A program made the translations under genes and the position numbers. Under the pieces are notes generated by a model. The model made no database searches. It saw only the letters and a program-made list of their open reading frames with translations, and was not told the origin of the DNA. A stretch of DNA of 62,000 bases from Symsagittifera roscoffensis (taxonomy: Eukaryota; Xenacoelomorpha; Acoela; Convolutidae): positions 1 to 62,000 of the forward strand of contig NW_026971373.1 in NCBI RefSeq assembly GCF_963678635.1. The letters are read 5' to 3'. This document shows, piece by piece, positions 49,843 to 61,860 of this stretch; position 1 is the stretch's first letter, and each line of letters opens with the position of its first letter.

Positions 49843-50085
49843 ATACCCAGCCCTATTTTTAACGACGTTCGAGTGTTTCAGGTATTCTGAGACCTGGCCA
49901 TGGGGGTTTTCTTTTTTTTCTAGAGTGGAGGATGTTATTTTGATAGTATCTTCTAGGTTGTAACAATCTGGAATCTGGAAAGTTCCGTGGCTAAATGAGT
50001 CAAATTAGTTTGGTTTGAACAGACTGAGGTAGAAAAGCAAGAAAGATAGTACCTCTGGCCCTCGGATCAATGGCTATAGAACCTG
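49843..50085 (+). repeat. Diverged LTR fragment of the same retrotransposon family
   Basis: Matches the 3' third of the LTR (compare 40000-40135 and 2030-2250): TTTTAACG, the GTATTTTGAGACCTG-like stretch, TTTTCTAGAGTGG, and GTAACAA in order, then GAGGTAGAAAA and CAATGGCTATAG. It is clearly more diverged than the LTRs of A and B, so it is an older relic. Confidence 0.7.
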
Positions 50086-53000
50086 TTGCAACCTCCGACT
50101 AACTCAAACTCGAACTATCTGGTGTTTATGAGCATCAGTTTTTGCCCGGAATGGTTATCTAAAGTATCTAAAAGAGGCAATCGCTCAAAAACAAAGAGAG
50201 AAAAAAGAATTGCTTCTCAATTAACAAAATGGAAATCTTCTCCGCTGTTAATAGATGCATTTTTGTCTTTATATTGTCGAACTTTTAATCAACACAGAGA
50301 CAAGCTTGAGAAGCAGTTCTTTTCGTTATTTTTATCTTTTTGTTGTTTTCCTGCAAAATGTAGTAGGCATGGCTGGCTTTGGTAGTAGGACTCAATCAAT
50401 TACATTTTTTTGAACTTGACTGTCAAAACAAATTTCTAGTCCCACTGAACGTATTTTTTTTTGTAGCCAAGTTCAAAAATAGTTGACGGGATTTAGGTTG
50501 AATCCTACAATTTTTTTGATAGCTGCATTTTTTTATTTGTGATTTTTTTCACTTCAAGGAAGGAAGATTTTGTACTGCAACCGTTTGAAACTGGGTTCTG
50601 TCCAAATATATAAACGTCATGATCATGCTTGCAGACTGCTTTAATTTTCATGTTACCCTATGTTGTTTGAAAGACAATTACACATAAGCAACCGTCCAAT
50701 CACGTGAGAATTTTTTGCTTAATTTTTTCTAAATTGTCTGTTCTGAGAAAAACTTCCATCAATGAAATGAACAGTAATTTTGTCCGCTGAAATATTACTC
50801 GAAACAATATTTTTCTGCTTTTCGAACAGGCTGCAGTTCAATTTTTTTGTTCTATCAGAACATACAATTCTTTTGTCTGTAAAAATTTGTTAAATCTAAT
50901 TTAGAAACTCTCACGAAATTTCCTAGGTAGTATGTTGACTTGACTACTTATTCTGCTGAAGAGTTCGCTTTTGAGGAAAACAAAATTAGAACATGCCTTT
51001 TTGTTACTGCTTTTGGTGCAAATTAAATCTAATTAAATCAAATTACTCGAGAATTTTATGTATCGATGTCTGTCGAATTACAAATTTTTTTGAATTCCTG
51101 TGAAATACGTTCCATTGTATACATAAAATTTTTGATTTTTTATTCGTCATAAAATAATCGTCTGTTTTTGTAACATACTTTGTTCGAACAGATTCTACAC
51201 GCAAGAGTTTTGACGTGAAATCTACTCTTTTTCTAATTTTGTTCCAACCGTTGAAAATGGGGAGGAACTTTTTTTTTCGGGATTGTTGTAACTTTGTTAT
51301 TCGATGTATTTATTTTAGTATGGCTGTCGATTATACCTAGTCCCCAGTTTTTTGATCAGCTACTTTTACATCACCACTCTGAAGAACCGGTTTCAAATTT
51401 TTTGATTTTTTGTCTTAGTCAAGCGAATAAAACAAGCGAATTCGAGCAAATAAAACAAGCCTATTTTTAGACTTTAAAACCTAATTTTGAGCAAAAAAAA
51501 ACAAACTTTTGGGTTTTTCAGCTTCATTTTGGGAACCAAAAACTTCAAAAAGCTCAAAAATTGATTATTATATTCAATGAAGTTTATGATTATTTTTCAG
51601 TTTTTCTAGTCATTTTGCCAGATAATTTTTTTGTCCGATTCGCCTTTAATACTATGATTGTCTAATATGCCTAAATTATAGTTCAATTTTACGTCAGATC
51701 CTTTTATCACACCAAGCAGAAAAAACCAAACTAGTTTGGAAAAAAGTACCTTCTAAGCAGTAGTTTTCTAAAGACTATGGTCGATTATTCTGTGCTGCTT
51801 GTACAGTAACCGGCTATCCTTGTTTCTTATTATCTTTGTTTCATGTTAATTTCCAGGTCTACAAGGCCAATAGACTCATTTTCATCGTTTGATCACTTCC
51901 AAACGCGGAATTTTTTCGAGCTAACTTTTATTTGTTGTAAGCTGGTTGCAGTTTTAAAAATGTTGTGTTTTTTAGAAATTTTCGCCAGTTGATTCAGAAA
52001 GATTACGAAGACTTGCAAATGCTTTTTCCTGAAGCGTGTATTTTCAAGAGCTCTCAAAATTTTCAAATTAGAATTCCCATCTTTTGGTTTTTGTTGTGGT
52101 ATGAACTCTTTTAAAATTAATTTGTTCTAATTCTTCGTTTTCAGGTATTTCAAGATTAGCTGCGGAACGTTTCATTTGTTTAGCTAAAATCAAATTTCTT
52201 CTTTTTCAAAGAATAGAAGCAGGGTTTGTATCTGAAGGCTTTATTGACTGGCGTAGAAAAAGATCTCAATTTTGCGTTCGTGGTAAAAAAAACAATACCA
52301 GAATCTCGAAAATTCAATTTTTTTGTCTTGTTTTGAAATTAGCATATTGGTATCAAACTCTCATCTCGCGTACAAAGATATTAGCATTTATCGACCCATT
52401 GAAAAGGGTTAAAATTGACCTGCATCTATTCCAACGTATGTTTTTTAGATATATAGTATTAAGAATGATTTGATTTAATTTAAGTATTAAGAATGATCAT
52501 AAACACTTACGCACCTGGCGAGCAGAACCTGACAAGCTGGCGAGCAGATTTAGCAGATTTCAGTGTTTAAACAGATTTGCTGTGCTGCAAAATGCTTTTG
52601 TTTTGAATTTTATGTTAGCCAGATCCTGTGGTCTGCTTTGATTTTAAAATTTTAATTAAGACTGGCTGTAGATTACAATAACTTCGTTAAGTCACAAGAC
52701 AAATCAGACAAAGTCTATCATTGAATAGAGCTCGTGATAAGCCTGGCCCATTTTCATCACTCTTGCAGCTTCATTAATTAATAAACTGGTTGCCTTAAAA
52801 TACTGAATTATTTGTTCAATCTACGAAACAAATAGTTGACATATCACAAGGTTTGCATGTCACGCTAAAATTAGATATAATACTTTTTGGCAGGCCAGAA
52901 ATTGTGGTCTGAACAAGTTTTTTATAATTGTGACTTGATAAGGCTGGGCAATGAAGCTAACGTCATACTCTCTATCAAGAAAACCGCAGCACGTGCGATA

Positions 53001-53893
53001 GAGCACGAGACTGATCAGAAAAATTTATCGTTGAACGGAGCGCGTGTCCATTTTGGTGGTCCATTTTGACTCCTAGTGCATTTTAATAAAACTCGCTGAA
53101 TTGACAAAAAGCTAGCCATCATTGAACTCAGATTGTGATCCTAACCAAGTTTTTTTTTGCTATCTGATAAATTGATAAAGGCTGTTTGTTTCGGCAAAAT
53201 TTGACGACTAAGCCTCTGTGCATCCAAATTACAGCTTGTAAAAAGTGGTAGAACAGGTTAAATGACTACGCCGTAGGTGACTTTTTTACCTTGCTAATCA
53301 GTCTTTTTCATTTAAAAGGTTCAAAAATAACCATGTCTCCTGATTACTCAGAATGCAAAACAATGATATAGTCAAACATTTAAATTCAAAAAATAGATTT
53401 GATATTTTCAAATGGTTAAACAGTTGAGACGGTTAATATGAATTTCTTATGTGAGTTTTTGATTTGCACACAAAAGAATGCTAGAGTGCTAAACCAACTT
53501 CAATTGTTCGAGCAAAAGCTGGACTTAAAACCCTGTACAGTATAAGACATTTTTACATTTTACATGAACTTCATACTTAGATGGCTTTACATATATTTAC
53601 AAGTCAGTCACTACAACTAACTTAAACGCCCACATAATGAATGAGGTTATTGAGTTAACTATTTGACGCCCCATGAGTTTGCATGTTGCGTGTAACATGA
53701 GCTTTTATGCGAGTAGCTAAGCCAGTTAGTCATAATTAAGCTCTTATTAGGACAACTGATCCAAGTAAAGGCAAAACGCGGCAGAGTTCTGACTATGGAA
53801 ACAAAGCATCACACATTAACATTTTTTGAGTTTAGTTTCCAATTAAATCCGTTCTCTACAACTGAGCCGCACTCGTCTGTTATAAGTATTCAA
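50086..53893. other. AT-rich host DNA, no supported gene
   Basis: No gene recognised. Degenerate direct repeats are suggested at about 52904-52960 and 53131-53190 (TTGTGGTCTGAACAAGTTTTTT against TTGTGATCCTAACCAAGTTTTTT). Short AATAAAACAAGCGAA-type repeats occur near 51425-51465. Confidence 0.4.
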
Positions 53894-55019
53894 TTACAGC
53901 ATGCCTGGTTTGGCATACATTGGCAGGTGGTAGTAGTTGTAGCTCAAGTAGGCCAGCAGTCTGGTCTCCACACTCTTCTTGTACCCTCCAGACTGGAACT
54001 CCTTCATCAGTTTGTTCCACTCTCCAGACTTCATCTAGAAAAACGAAAAAAAAATCAGATAAATTACAACACAAGAATAACCGCTTTCCAGTTATTCTTA
54101 TTCTCGATAAAAAAAAACAAAGGAAACAAACATTTTTTCATCATTTTTTCCAGACTGTTGTCGTTTTTTGTGCATTTGGGACTGATAATTGAAGGAAACA
54201 TTTACCATGGCCTTGATTAACGTGAAATAACAAAACCTTAGCATCTTTCACCAAAAATGAAATGAAACAATAAGATTGAATTTTCTCCCAAAAATGGTCT
54301 GAAAAGCAAAAAACAACATCTAACTATCATTTAGCGAAAAACAAAGAACATAGTCAACGGACTCATGTTTACTTTGCAATGACGCGTAAGCTATTTTGAT
54401 TAATACAAAAACGAGACAGCCACGAAACGGATCAGACGTAATCAATAATCGAATGGCGCTCGCGAACTGTTCACTTTTGACCAGGTTAGCAACCTGCTAA
54501 AATAACAAAAACTGGTAATACTCTTTGACAACATAAATATTGTTCAATACGCATAAGCACAGACATGCCATATACCAAATACGTCATGAAAAAAAATAAA
54601 ACAATGTGATTTACAAAAACACGTGCTCTGTTCTCGTTTTCAACACACTTGCAACATGACGAGACTGGCTGAATTGACCATGCTGCTAAAACCATTTGTC
54701 CAGACTGAAAGCACGTGAAAAGATGTATGAATCAACGAAGCTCGTAACCTCGTCTTATTTCGAGTCGATGAAATCGTGAAGTCGCGGTCGGAGTACCATT
54801 CGCCAAAACAACGCATGTTGAGTTATTTAAACTTCGCCAAAAAACGAGAGAAAACAGCTTTAAAAATGTTACGTGAATAAATTATAGCCACCTTAGAACT
54901 CGAAAACTAAAAAAAATGGAATCAACCTGCGATGATTGGTATTTTGTTCAAATTAAACCAATTAAAAAAAAATTGGATCAACAGCAAGAAACAACTCAAC
55001 TCTACTGAAAGTAAGAACC

Positions 55020-55215
55020 GATAACATTTTCGCGCCATTTACGCTTTCATAATTGGAGAGAACAACTTACCTCAACTGTTAGCAAATAAATATGAATTGA
55101 ACTCAAAAAAAGCATAAGTATCTATGCGAATTCAAAAATGCATTAATATATATGGTGCACAGCTGTAGTTATAATAACATTTTAAGGCTGTTTCCTGAAA
55201 CCAAAACAATCATCA
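55020..55215 (-). repeat. Dispersed repeat, copy 1 (uninterrupted)
   Basis: Intronic sequence matching 56865-56950 plus 57675-57775: TTTTCGCGCCATT, AATTGGAGAG, ATGAATTGAACTC, AAAAAGCATA, then GCATTAATATA, GTGCACAGCTGTAGTT, ending near TTTCCTGAAA. Copy 2 is split by the MITE at 56952-57672, so this copy shows the pre-insertion arrangement. Confidence 0.6.
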
Positions 55216-56951
55216 AGACCGTCATAAAAACATAGCAAACATGCAGTTGGAAAAGTGTATTGAACGAAAAGAAATAGGAAAAGGAATTGAAATGAACTTG
55301 AAAAAAATCAAAGTCACACCGCGAAAAATCAAATTTGAGCCTGAAAAATGACTTTCTGAGAAAATACACCTACAACTTGACGATCCATATTTAATTATTG
55401 CTGTTTAAAAGGAACCAGTCATCATACGTGCATCTGTAAACTTCTCTTATCTTTGAAAAGTGGAAAAATCTAAAATGAATATTTTCTGATTTGCTCACCT
55501 CCATGTTTTCCTCGATGATGGCTCGGACTTTCTGCGTGAACGAATTCATCTCGCCGTCTTCACCTTCATCTCCACTTTGAACCTATACACAGATAACCGT
55601 TTATCCCGTCAATACTTTTGCTGCATGCATCAACCTTTCGAAAAAACTGTTATTTTTTTCCAATACATGCCACATCACGTTTTGGTGGGCAAGTGTTTAA
55701 CTTGAGGCAAAATCAACAGCCGCTAGAACTTTGAAACCATGTTCTCTTTCATGAACATTAATGACTTTCATGAGCAATCAATGATTTTAGACATTTAATT
55801 CTCATAATTCATTTCAACTTCATATCTGATAGCCTCATATCAATCTCGCATACCATGTTTTTTTATCATTTCACGATGATCATTACAACATATCTATACA
55901 AATGTCTCACTGGAGGTGGATTTGTGAGTATCTCTCTGATCTCGAGGAGGAGGTCTTCGAATCTGTCGTGGAACAGAGCCATTGCCCAGGGCTCCTCGAA
56001 GTAAGTGTAGAAGTCCTTTATTAGACCCTCTTCGAATCTAGCAACAAACAAAAGTTACTTTGGTTTGGATGTAAATTGTAATAATAATGATTATTTCGCC
56101 ACAAAAAACTCACTCAAATTATTTCTCAAAATCCCAGAACATTCTTAGCAATTTTTGTCTCGGCGCTTTTTTATTTCGTCTCGGAGTGTTTCATTAAAAA
56201 GTTTTCGGCACAATTTTTATTTGATACAATAGAACAACCCATAATTTCAAAAAAAAAAACAATTTAGAGCTCGATTGTATCTCAAAAATAGATCATAAAT
56301 TCCGGACATTGTCAAATACGGTAATATGTTGCGTTATTTTAAACAATAGCAGCGCATCAATTTTTGCCAATTAAAGCCGGAAAAATAGGCAATTATCACT
56401 GACTCTAACCTGGACACCATTCTATTCAGCAACTTCTCATTCTTCCCATACAGACACAGAATATTCCCACTCCTCAAACTACTCCTCTTGTTTCCATTCT
56501 GCCCCTCCCCTCTCTTCTTCACACAAGTCACCGTCTGCACTGTGCTGTAGTTGTTCACGTGGATCATAAAGTAGCCAGACTTGTCGCCTTTGGTTGGTTC
56601 CTCAGATGTGTCAAGAGAGCCAGTGACGTATTCTTTGCCCTGCAACAGGAAACGAATGCTTGCTATTCTTCATGCAATGACTTTAAATGTAATGTCTTGA
56701 TTGCTACTCTTAAATGTTCGAAGCCTCGCGCTAATACATTCGATAGCATTGGCACAATTTGAGAAAACTGGAACATGAGGTAAGTTTGTTCTGTAAAGCT
56801 TTTAATCCGCTGGAAATCTAAAAATTAAACTCCACAATCGAAACTAGAAATCGTTCACGTTTTTTCGCGCCATTCTCAAATTCCTACTTGGAGAGTGCTA
56901 TTTAGGTCACTTCCAGCAGATGAATTTCAATTGAACTCTAAAAAGCATATA

Positions 56952-57672
56952 CAGTGCTGATTTAAATTATCCGGACGAAACGAACTAAACTTGAATTTTC
57001 AAACGCAATTTTCTCAAATTGGGTTAAGATTAGACAAAAAGTGAAGAGGACAAAAGTTGCTTAGAATTTCACCAGAATTAATATGGTGCCATTTTTCTCC
57101 GAAATTCTCAACAAAAATTTTACCCCAAAAATGGGTCATTTTGGCTTTTTTCAATTAATCAAATATTACGCTGAAACTACTTTGTTAATTGATATGAAAA
57201 TTATATCATAGGAAGCCTCTTACGCAGTTCAACAAAGTTTAAGAAGGGTTAAATCTCCAAAAACCAGTATAAATGAAAAAATTTTCACTTGATAGTCAAT
57301 AAATAAGATTTTTACTACATAAAACCCAGAATATCTGTTTAAAAATAAATTTTAAACAATTTGCGCAATTTTTTGGAAACTTAATCCTTCTTAAACTTTG
57401 TTGAACTGCGCAAGAGGCTTCCTGTGATATAATTTTCATATCAATTAACAAAGTGGTTTCAGCGTAATTCTTGATTAATTGAAAAAAGCCAAAATGACCC
57501 ATTTTTGGGATAAAATTTTTGTTGAGAATTTTGGAGAAAAAATGGCACCATATTAATTCCGGTGAACTTTTGTCCTCTTCACTTTTTGTCTAATCTTAAC
57601 CCAATTTGAGAACAATGCGTTTGAAAATTCAAGTTTTGTTCGTTTTGTCCGGATAATTTAAATCAGCACTGT
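56952..57672. mobile_element. Mariner-like MITE with long inverted arms
   Basis: 721 bp flanked by TA on both sides (56950-56951, 57673-57674). The termini are CAGTGCTGATTTAAATTATC and its inverse. The arms (about 56952-57250 and 57380-57672) are near-complete inverted copies, including the CCAAAATGACCCATTTTTGG region. There is no transposase. The TA duplication and CAGT ends fit the Tc1/mariner superfamily. It lies in a CFAP61 intron and is inserted into a dispersed repeat. Confidence 0.85.
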
Positions 57673-59277
57673 ATACCTAAGTGCATTCATAAATTCATTA
57701 ATATAAAAGAGTGCACAACTGTAGTTGTTAGAGCATTTTGAGACTTTTTCCTGAAAAAGAAACAAAAAGTCACAAAGACCTAATTAACAAGAGTCTTCAC
57801 TACGTTCACTACTCTTAACGACCGTATGCATTCATAGTTCGGTTCCTTCCTAGCTTCTTCCACCCTCTTCAGTAAGTCCAGCTTCCTCACACACAAGTAC
57901 TCAAACTCCCCCGGCAACACACAATACACCACAGTTGGCTTGGAATAAATCACAATCATGTTGTTCAGCTGCTCTCTCATGTTGTCGTCTTCCCCTTCAA
58001 TGTCGAAGTCGTCTTCCGTGTCATTGGGTTGTTCAATTGTGGGGTCAAACAGACGAAGCATCGAGTGGGCCAGCTAAAATCACAGATTTTAGAAAAAAAA
58101 ATTTGAATTGTCCATGTGAACTATCTTTCCTCTAATTAGACCATGTGAACAAAATGCCCTTCTAAAAAAACCATGAAAACAATTTTCCCCCAATTATTAA
58201 ATGACAAATTCAATCAGTAAGGCCTGCATGCACTATGCATAAATCTGATTGTTGATAGAAGCGCAAGAAGACTTATACCCAACAGCACTTTCCTTGCTCA
58301 TTTTTTAACAATAAAATAGGCGCAATAGACACACATTTTAAGCATTCTACAAAACTATTACACTACAAAGAGAAATCACAAACAAATAAGCAAACTTGCC
58401 TCCGACCCCACTTGGTGTGAGTTGAAGTTGGCGTGACTCCACTGGTCTGCGTTGTATCTCCTGCTGAATTTGGTGAGCGGTCCAGCCGCCCTGACACAGA
58501 CATCGTTGGTGTGGAAGTCACTGTCAATCACCAGGCGACTGTCGAATACCAGACAGCTGTCATTCACCGCTGAAATGTTCGACATGCTAGAAAAAAGGAG
58601 TTCTCAGAAAGACGAAACTGTCAAAATTGTCAGCAAGAGGAAATTGCCAGAAGAAATTGACCAAATTTTTGGATTTTGCCAGTAAATTATGAACTATTCA
58701 TCCAGAATTTTAGATGGCGACTATTGTTACATAATACCTAGCAAAAGCAACAATCCAGCACCCGAGTATGACACTAAATCAAACAAAATTTAGCATTATT
58801 TCATTTAACATATATATCATAATTATATCATACTATTTCTAAAGTTTTCATGGAATAAATTATTAAAACATAAAAAACCTAAGAAATAGTATGAAAAACT
58901 TAGGCGGCCGAACTTTTTTTAGCCATTTTAACTTTTTAAATAACTAACACGGATACCCTATAGGATCGTGCTGACTTACCCCTGAATGCGTGGAAGTAGA
59001 CCCTCTTATCCTGGAATGAGATCACACACTGACAAGAATAACTCTGCCACTCCCCATCCACTTTGAGAGACACTTAACAAACTAGGTGATCAGGGGTGGA
59101 GTCCGACTGTCGCCAGCTGTATAGCTCACACTTATCCAACACACGCACGCCTTTTTTCGTCAACATTGAATCGACTAGTTCTTCAACCTAAAATACCATC
59201 GAAGGGTCAAGTGAAAAGTCCTAGCTTTTCTTGTACTCAACTGATCATAACGGCAATCCTAAAGCCGAGAACTTTTT

Positions 59278-59350
59278 CCAACCCTCAGCTCAGTTGGAAG
59301 AGCGTATCTGACTGCATTTCTCATGAATATTAGTTTCGAGCTTCATCGGA
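59278..59350 (+). ncRNA. tRNA-like sequence (pseudo-tRNA or SINE head)
   Basis: CAGCTCAGTTGGAAGAGCG is an excellent match to a tRNA D-arm (A box). It is followed at roughly tRNA spacing by AGTTTCGAGCTTC, a degraded B box, and then by an A/T-rich tail with a T-run. Acceptor-stem pairing is poor, so a tRNA-derived SINE fragment or a pseudogene is more likely than a working tRNA. Confidence 0.45.
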
Positions 59351-60264
59351 GACAAATTTTTTTTTAATTCGACACATTGCGAAAACAGTTCCGCAAAGAG
59401 TGATCCGAACTGATTCCTTCATCCGATTCGCTCATAAGTCCTTTATTTTCCTCGTAGTTATATAATCCCGAGTATCTAATTGGTTTCTAACCTCTGACTG
59501 GTTAAATCAAGTGGGTTCGCTCTCTTCCAACTCCCTCCTGACCAGAATGATCTTGTCACCCTTCACTCTATTTTTCAACAGCACCTACACACATCCATAC
59601 ATGTCCACGGTACCCCTCCTAAACAAACAATTTCAGTAAAATATTTATATATCAATTTTTATAACCATCTTTTCTCCATAGAACTTTTTTTGCAGAATTG
59701 AATGAAAAAATGCAGAAAGAGATTCCTCATTTTTCAAAACAAATATCCAATGATTGAATGTAGAGAAAGAAGAAATTACCTAATACTACGACGTGATCAG
59801 TTGAAGTGGGTGCGCATATAGTAGATTAAAGGGTCTGCTTCGAAGTCATCGTTGATCGTGAACACATTAAGGGGCGCAGAGACTGAAAAAAAGTGCAAAC
59901 TCAAACACGGATGGAAATTTTCTGAAATTAATCTTTTATTACTTCGTTCATTAGCCCAAAATTGGTTTTCACAATTGAATGAATGCAATTTTCCTTGTGG
60001 TTCAGAAAGAGAATCATTATTTGAATCACTATCACTTATAATCGTCTAACTTGTATCTAATGACATTTGATTTTACCGAATGTACCAAAAATTTCAGTGA
60101 TCAACTTCCTTCAAAAATTCAAAAAAAGACTGATTTTCTAACTTGATTCTTTAAGATTCATTTAAAATACTGAATTTTGATTGGCTTAAGATAATTTTCT
60201 AGCAATCGATACTTCTGGTTGAAGGGATCAGTAAAAATTGATTACAAGCCAAATAGTTAGTTAG

Positions 60265-60936
60265 AGAGAAATCATTTAATTACTCTCTTGAGCAAAACTT
60301 TAGAGAATCACGATCTTTTGAATAGTCTATTTTTTAACAATCATTAGACAACTTGCAGGCTCCCCAAATGCAAAGTTCCTCCCCACTTTTCAAATGCTCG
60401 GAACAAAAACTTTTAATGACATTAACGATATATAAAGGAATACACGTCTCCCAACAGATCATTTGCCGTACCAAAAAATGTTCAATAGTTTATTTCGTAC
60501 TTTCAATTATTGTATCAAAATTTAAAATCGGTCAAAGACCATAATGTATAGTTTCTGCCTGAAAAAAATTTTCATTTGACAATGTTATGCAATTATTTAT
60601 CACAAAGGAACGAATTGGAATGAAGGATCAAGTTGCGAAAAAACAAAACAACCCAATTTGCTCTGTTTTGTCGCAACAGCTGAAAATTAATAGAAAAAAG
60701 ATAGGGTCAAGATATTCGATAAAACATTAACTTGTAGACAGCATCCCCTGTGCCTCATTTGAGACTGGCAACTCCCCGGCAAACCATCTGGAGACACGAG
60801 TGTCACAATGTTGAATCAGTCTCGACAAACAGTCACGACAAGAAATCATCTAGTTACTCTCTTAAGCAAAACTTTACAGAATCATGATCTCTTGAATTGT
60901 TTTTTTTTCAACAGTGATGAGACAACTTGCAGGCTG
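60265..60936 (+). repeat. Pair of direct repeats of about 100 bp
   Basis: Segments 60265-60362 and 60840-60936 match along their length (GAAATCAT, TAGTTACTCTCTT, AGCAAAACTTTA, AGAATCA, then GACAACTTGCAGGCT). They lie about 575 bp apart in a CFAP61 intron. Either an internal duplication or two copies of a dispersed repeat. Confidence 0.6.
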
Positions 60937-61129
60937 ATCTTTTTCTAAATTTGAGGATCCAGGGTAACTTGATTTACTCAATGACAAAAACAAGACTATT
61001 TTCCAGATTTTTGTCAGACAAGAAGTCACTATTAAGTACCTTGACTCAATTTATAGATCCTATCCTAGAAAATGTATCTTATTCAATTACAAAAACACAA
61101 AGTACAATATGATTCACTTGTGGCGGTCC

Positions 61130-61520
61130 TTCTTGAGTTTTAAACATTTTCCTCAGGAATTCGATGCTTTGCCGACCCAAAAGGTTCCCTCCTTTGCAAA
61201 TTTTTGGGATATCCGTTTTTTGTCTAAAAGCGCCTTTGGCGGCAATCTATACTAGTTTTGAGGGGGAAGCGTGCGTCGAAAAACTAGATTTTTTGGTCAA
61301 CATTTTCCAAAAAAGGCATAAAACGCTTTTTTTGGTCTGTGTTTTTTCAAAAACTTGCCTACGGCGCAGAAAATTTTATCGAATTGAGGGTTGTGATAGT
61401 GATTTCGGAGAATTCAGCATCAATTTGTCCGACCAAAAAAAAGGTCGTCAAACTATTCGAAGTTTTTTTGAAAACTCATCCCCCTCGATAAAATCCTAGA
61501 TCCGCCCCTAAATAAAAGGG
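61130..61520. repeat. Probable dispersed repeat in intron
   Basis: More GC-rich block than its surroundings, with an accidental 111-codon plus-strand frame and an end reading CTAGATCCGCCCCT. It resembles mobile-element-derived intronic sequence but is not assigned to a family. Confidence 0.3.
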
Positions 61521-61860
61521 TTGAAGTTTGGTGACTTCGGATAGCATTCTGTGATGTAAAACATTCTAGAAATCTAGAACTATAACATAAAAAAAGAAAT
61601 CCATTTAACAAAGTTCGAATAAAAATTTTCAAATAAATTTTTTAATTTCTAAACGACTGAGTATTTTGCTACTTTTTTACGTATTTCAAATTTTTGAAGA
61701 GGGTGAAAAGTCTTACCATGTAGCATATGCATTGAATATTATTTCTGTCCCCTGGGTTTGACAGGTACCATCTCCCGCAGACCAGTGACTAGATTGTGTC
61801 TCGCTTCCCCCTCGGAGTACTCTCTATCGCCTCCCGTGTCGAGATTTTTCACCTAATTTG

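Larger units (their letters stand above)
53894..61852 (-). pseudogene. CFAP61: CFAP61-like gene (3' half), with broken upstream exons
   Basis: CFAP61 is a component of the calmodulin- and spoke-associated complex of motile cilia. Exons read leftward: 61852-61717, 59882-59780, 59584-59492, 59187-58980, 58569-58400, 58073-57813, 56639-56410, 56037-55911, 55582-55499 and 54034-53894 (stop TAA). Diagnostic segments are REMVPVKPRG, RLVIDSDFHTNDV, RAAGPLTKFSRRY, LFDPT, YFEEPWAMALFHDRFEDL and the C-terminal YLSYNYYHLPMYAKPG. Phases match across every junction in the last seven exons and between the first two. The 58400 donor is GC (GAG|GCAAGT). In-frame stops lie in the first four exons: TAA 61741-61739, TGA 59799-59797, TGA 59509-59507 and TAA 59076-59074. 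The 59780 and 59584 ends are out of phase, and a nucleotide-binding stretch of about 150-180 residues expected between them is absent. N-terminal exons lie beyond the window. The 57813 boundary is the least certain. I call it a decaying copy. A recent functional 3' transcript is possible. Confidence 0.8.

Noticed and set aside
59507-59509. In-frame TGA in CFAP61 as selenocysteine or a recoded codon
   Set aside because: Other in-frame stops in the same gene are TAA as well as TGA and sit at unrelated positions, so simple decay (or error) explains them better.
61164-61499. 111-codon plus-strand ORF
   Set aside because: It lies within a CFAP61 intron, on the opposite strand, in sequence that looks like a repeat. 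No start or family support.
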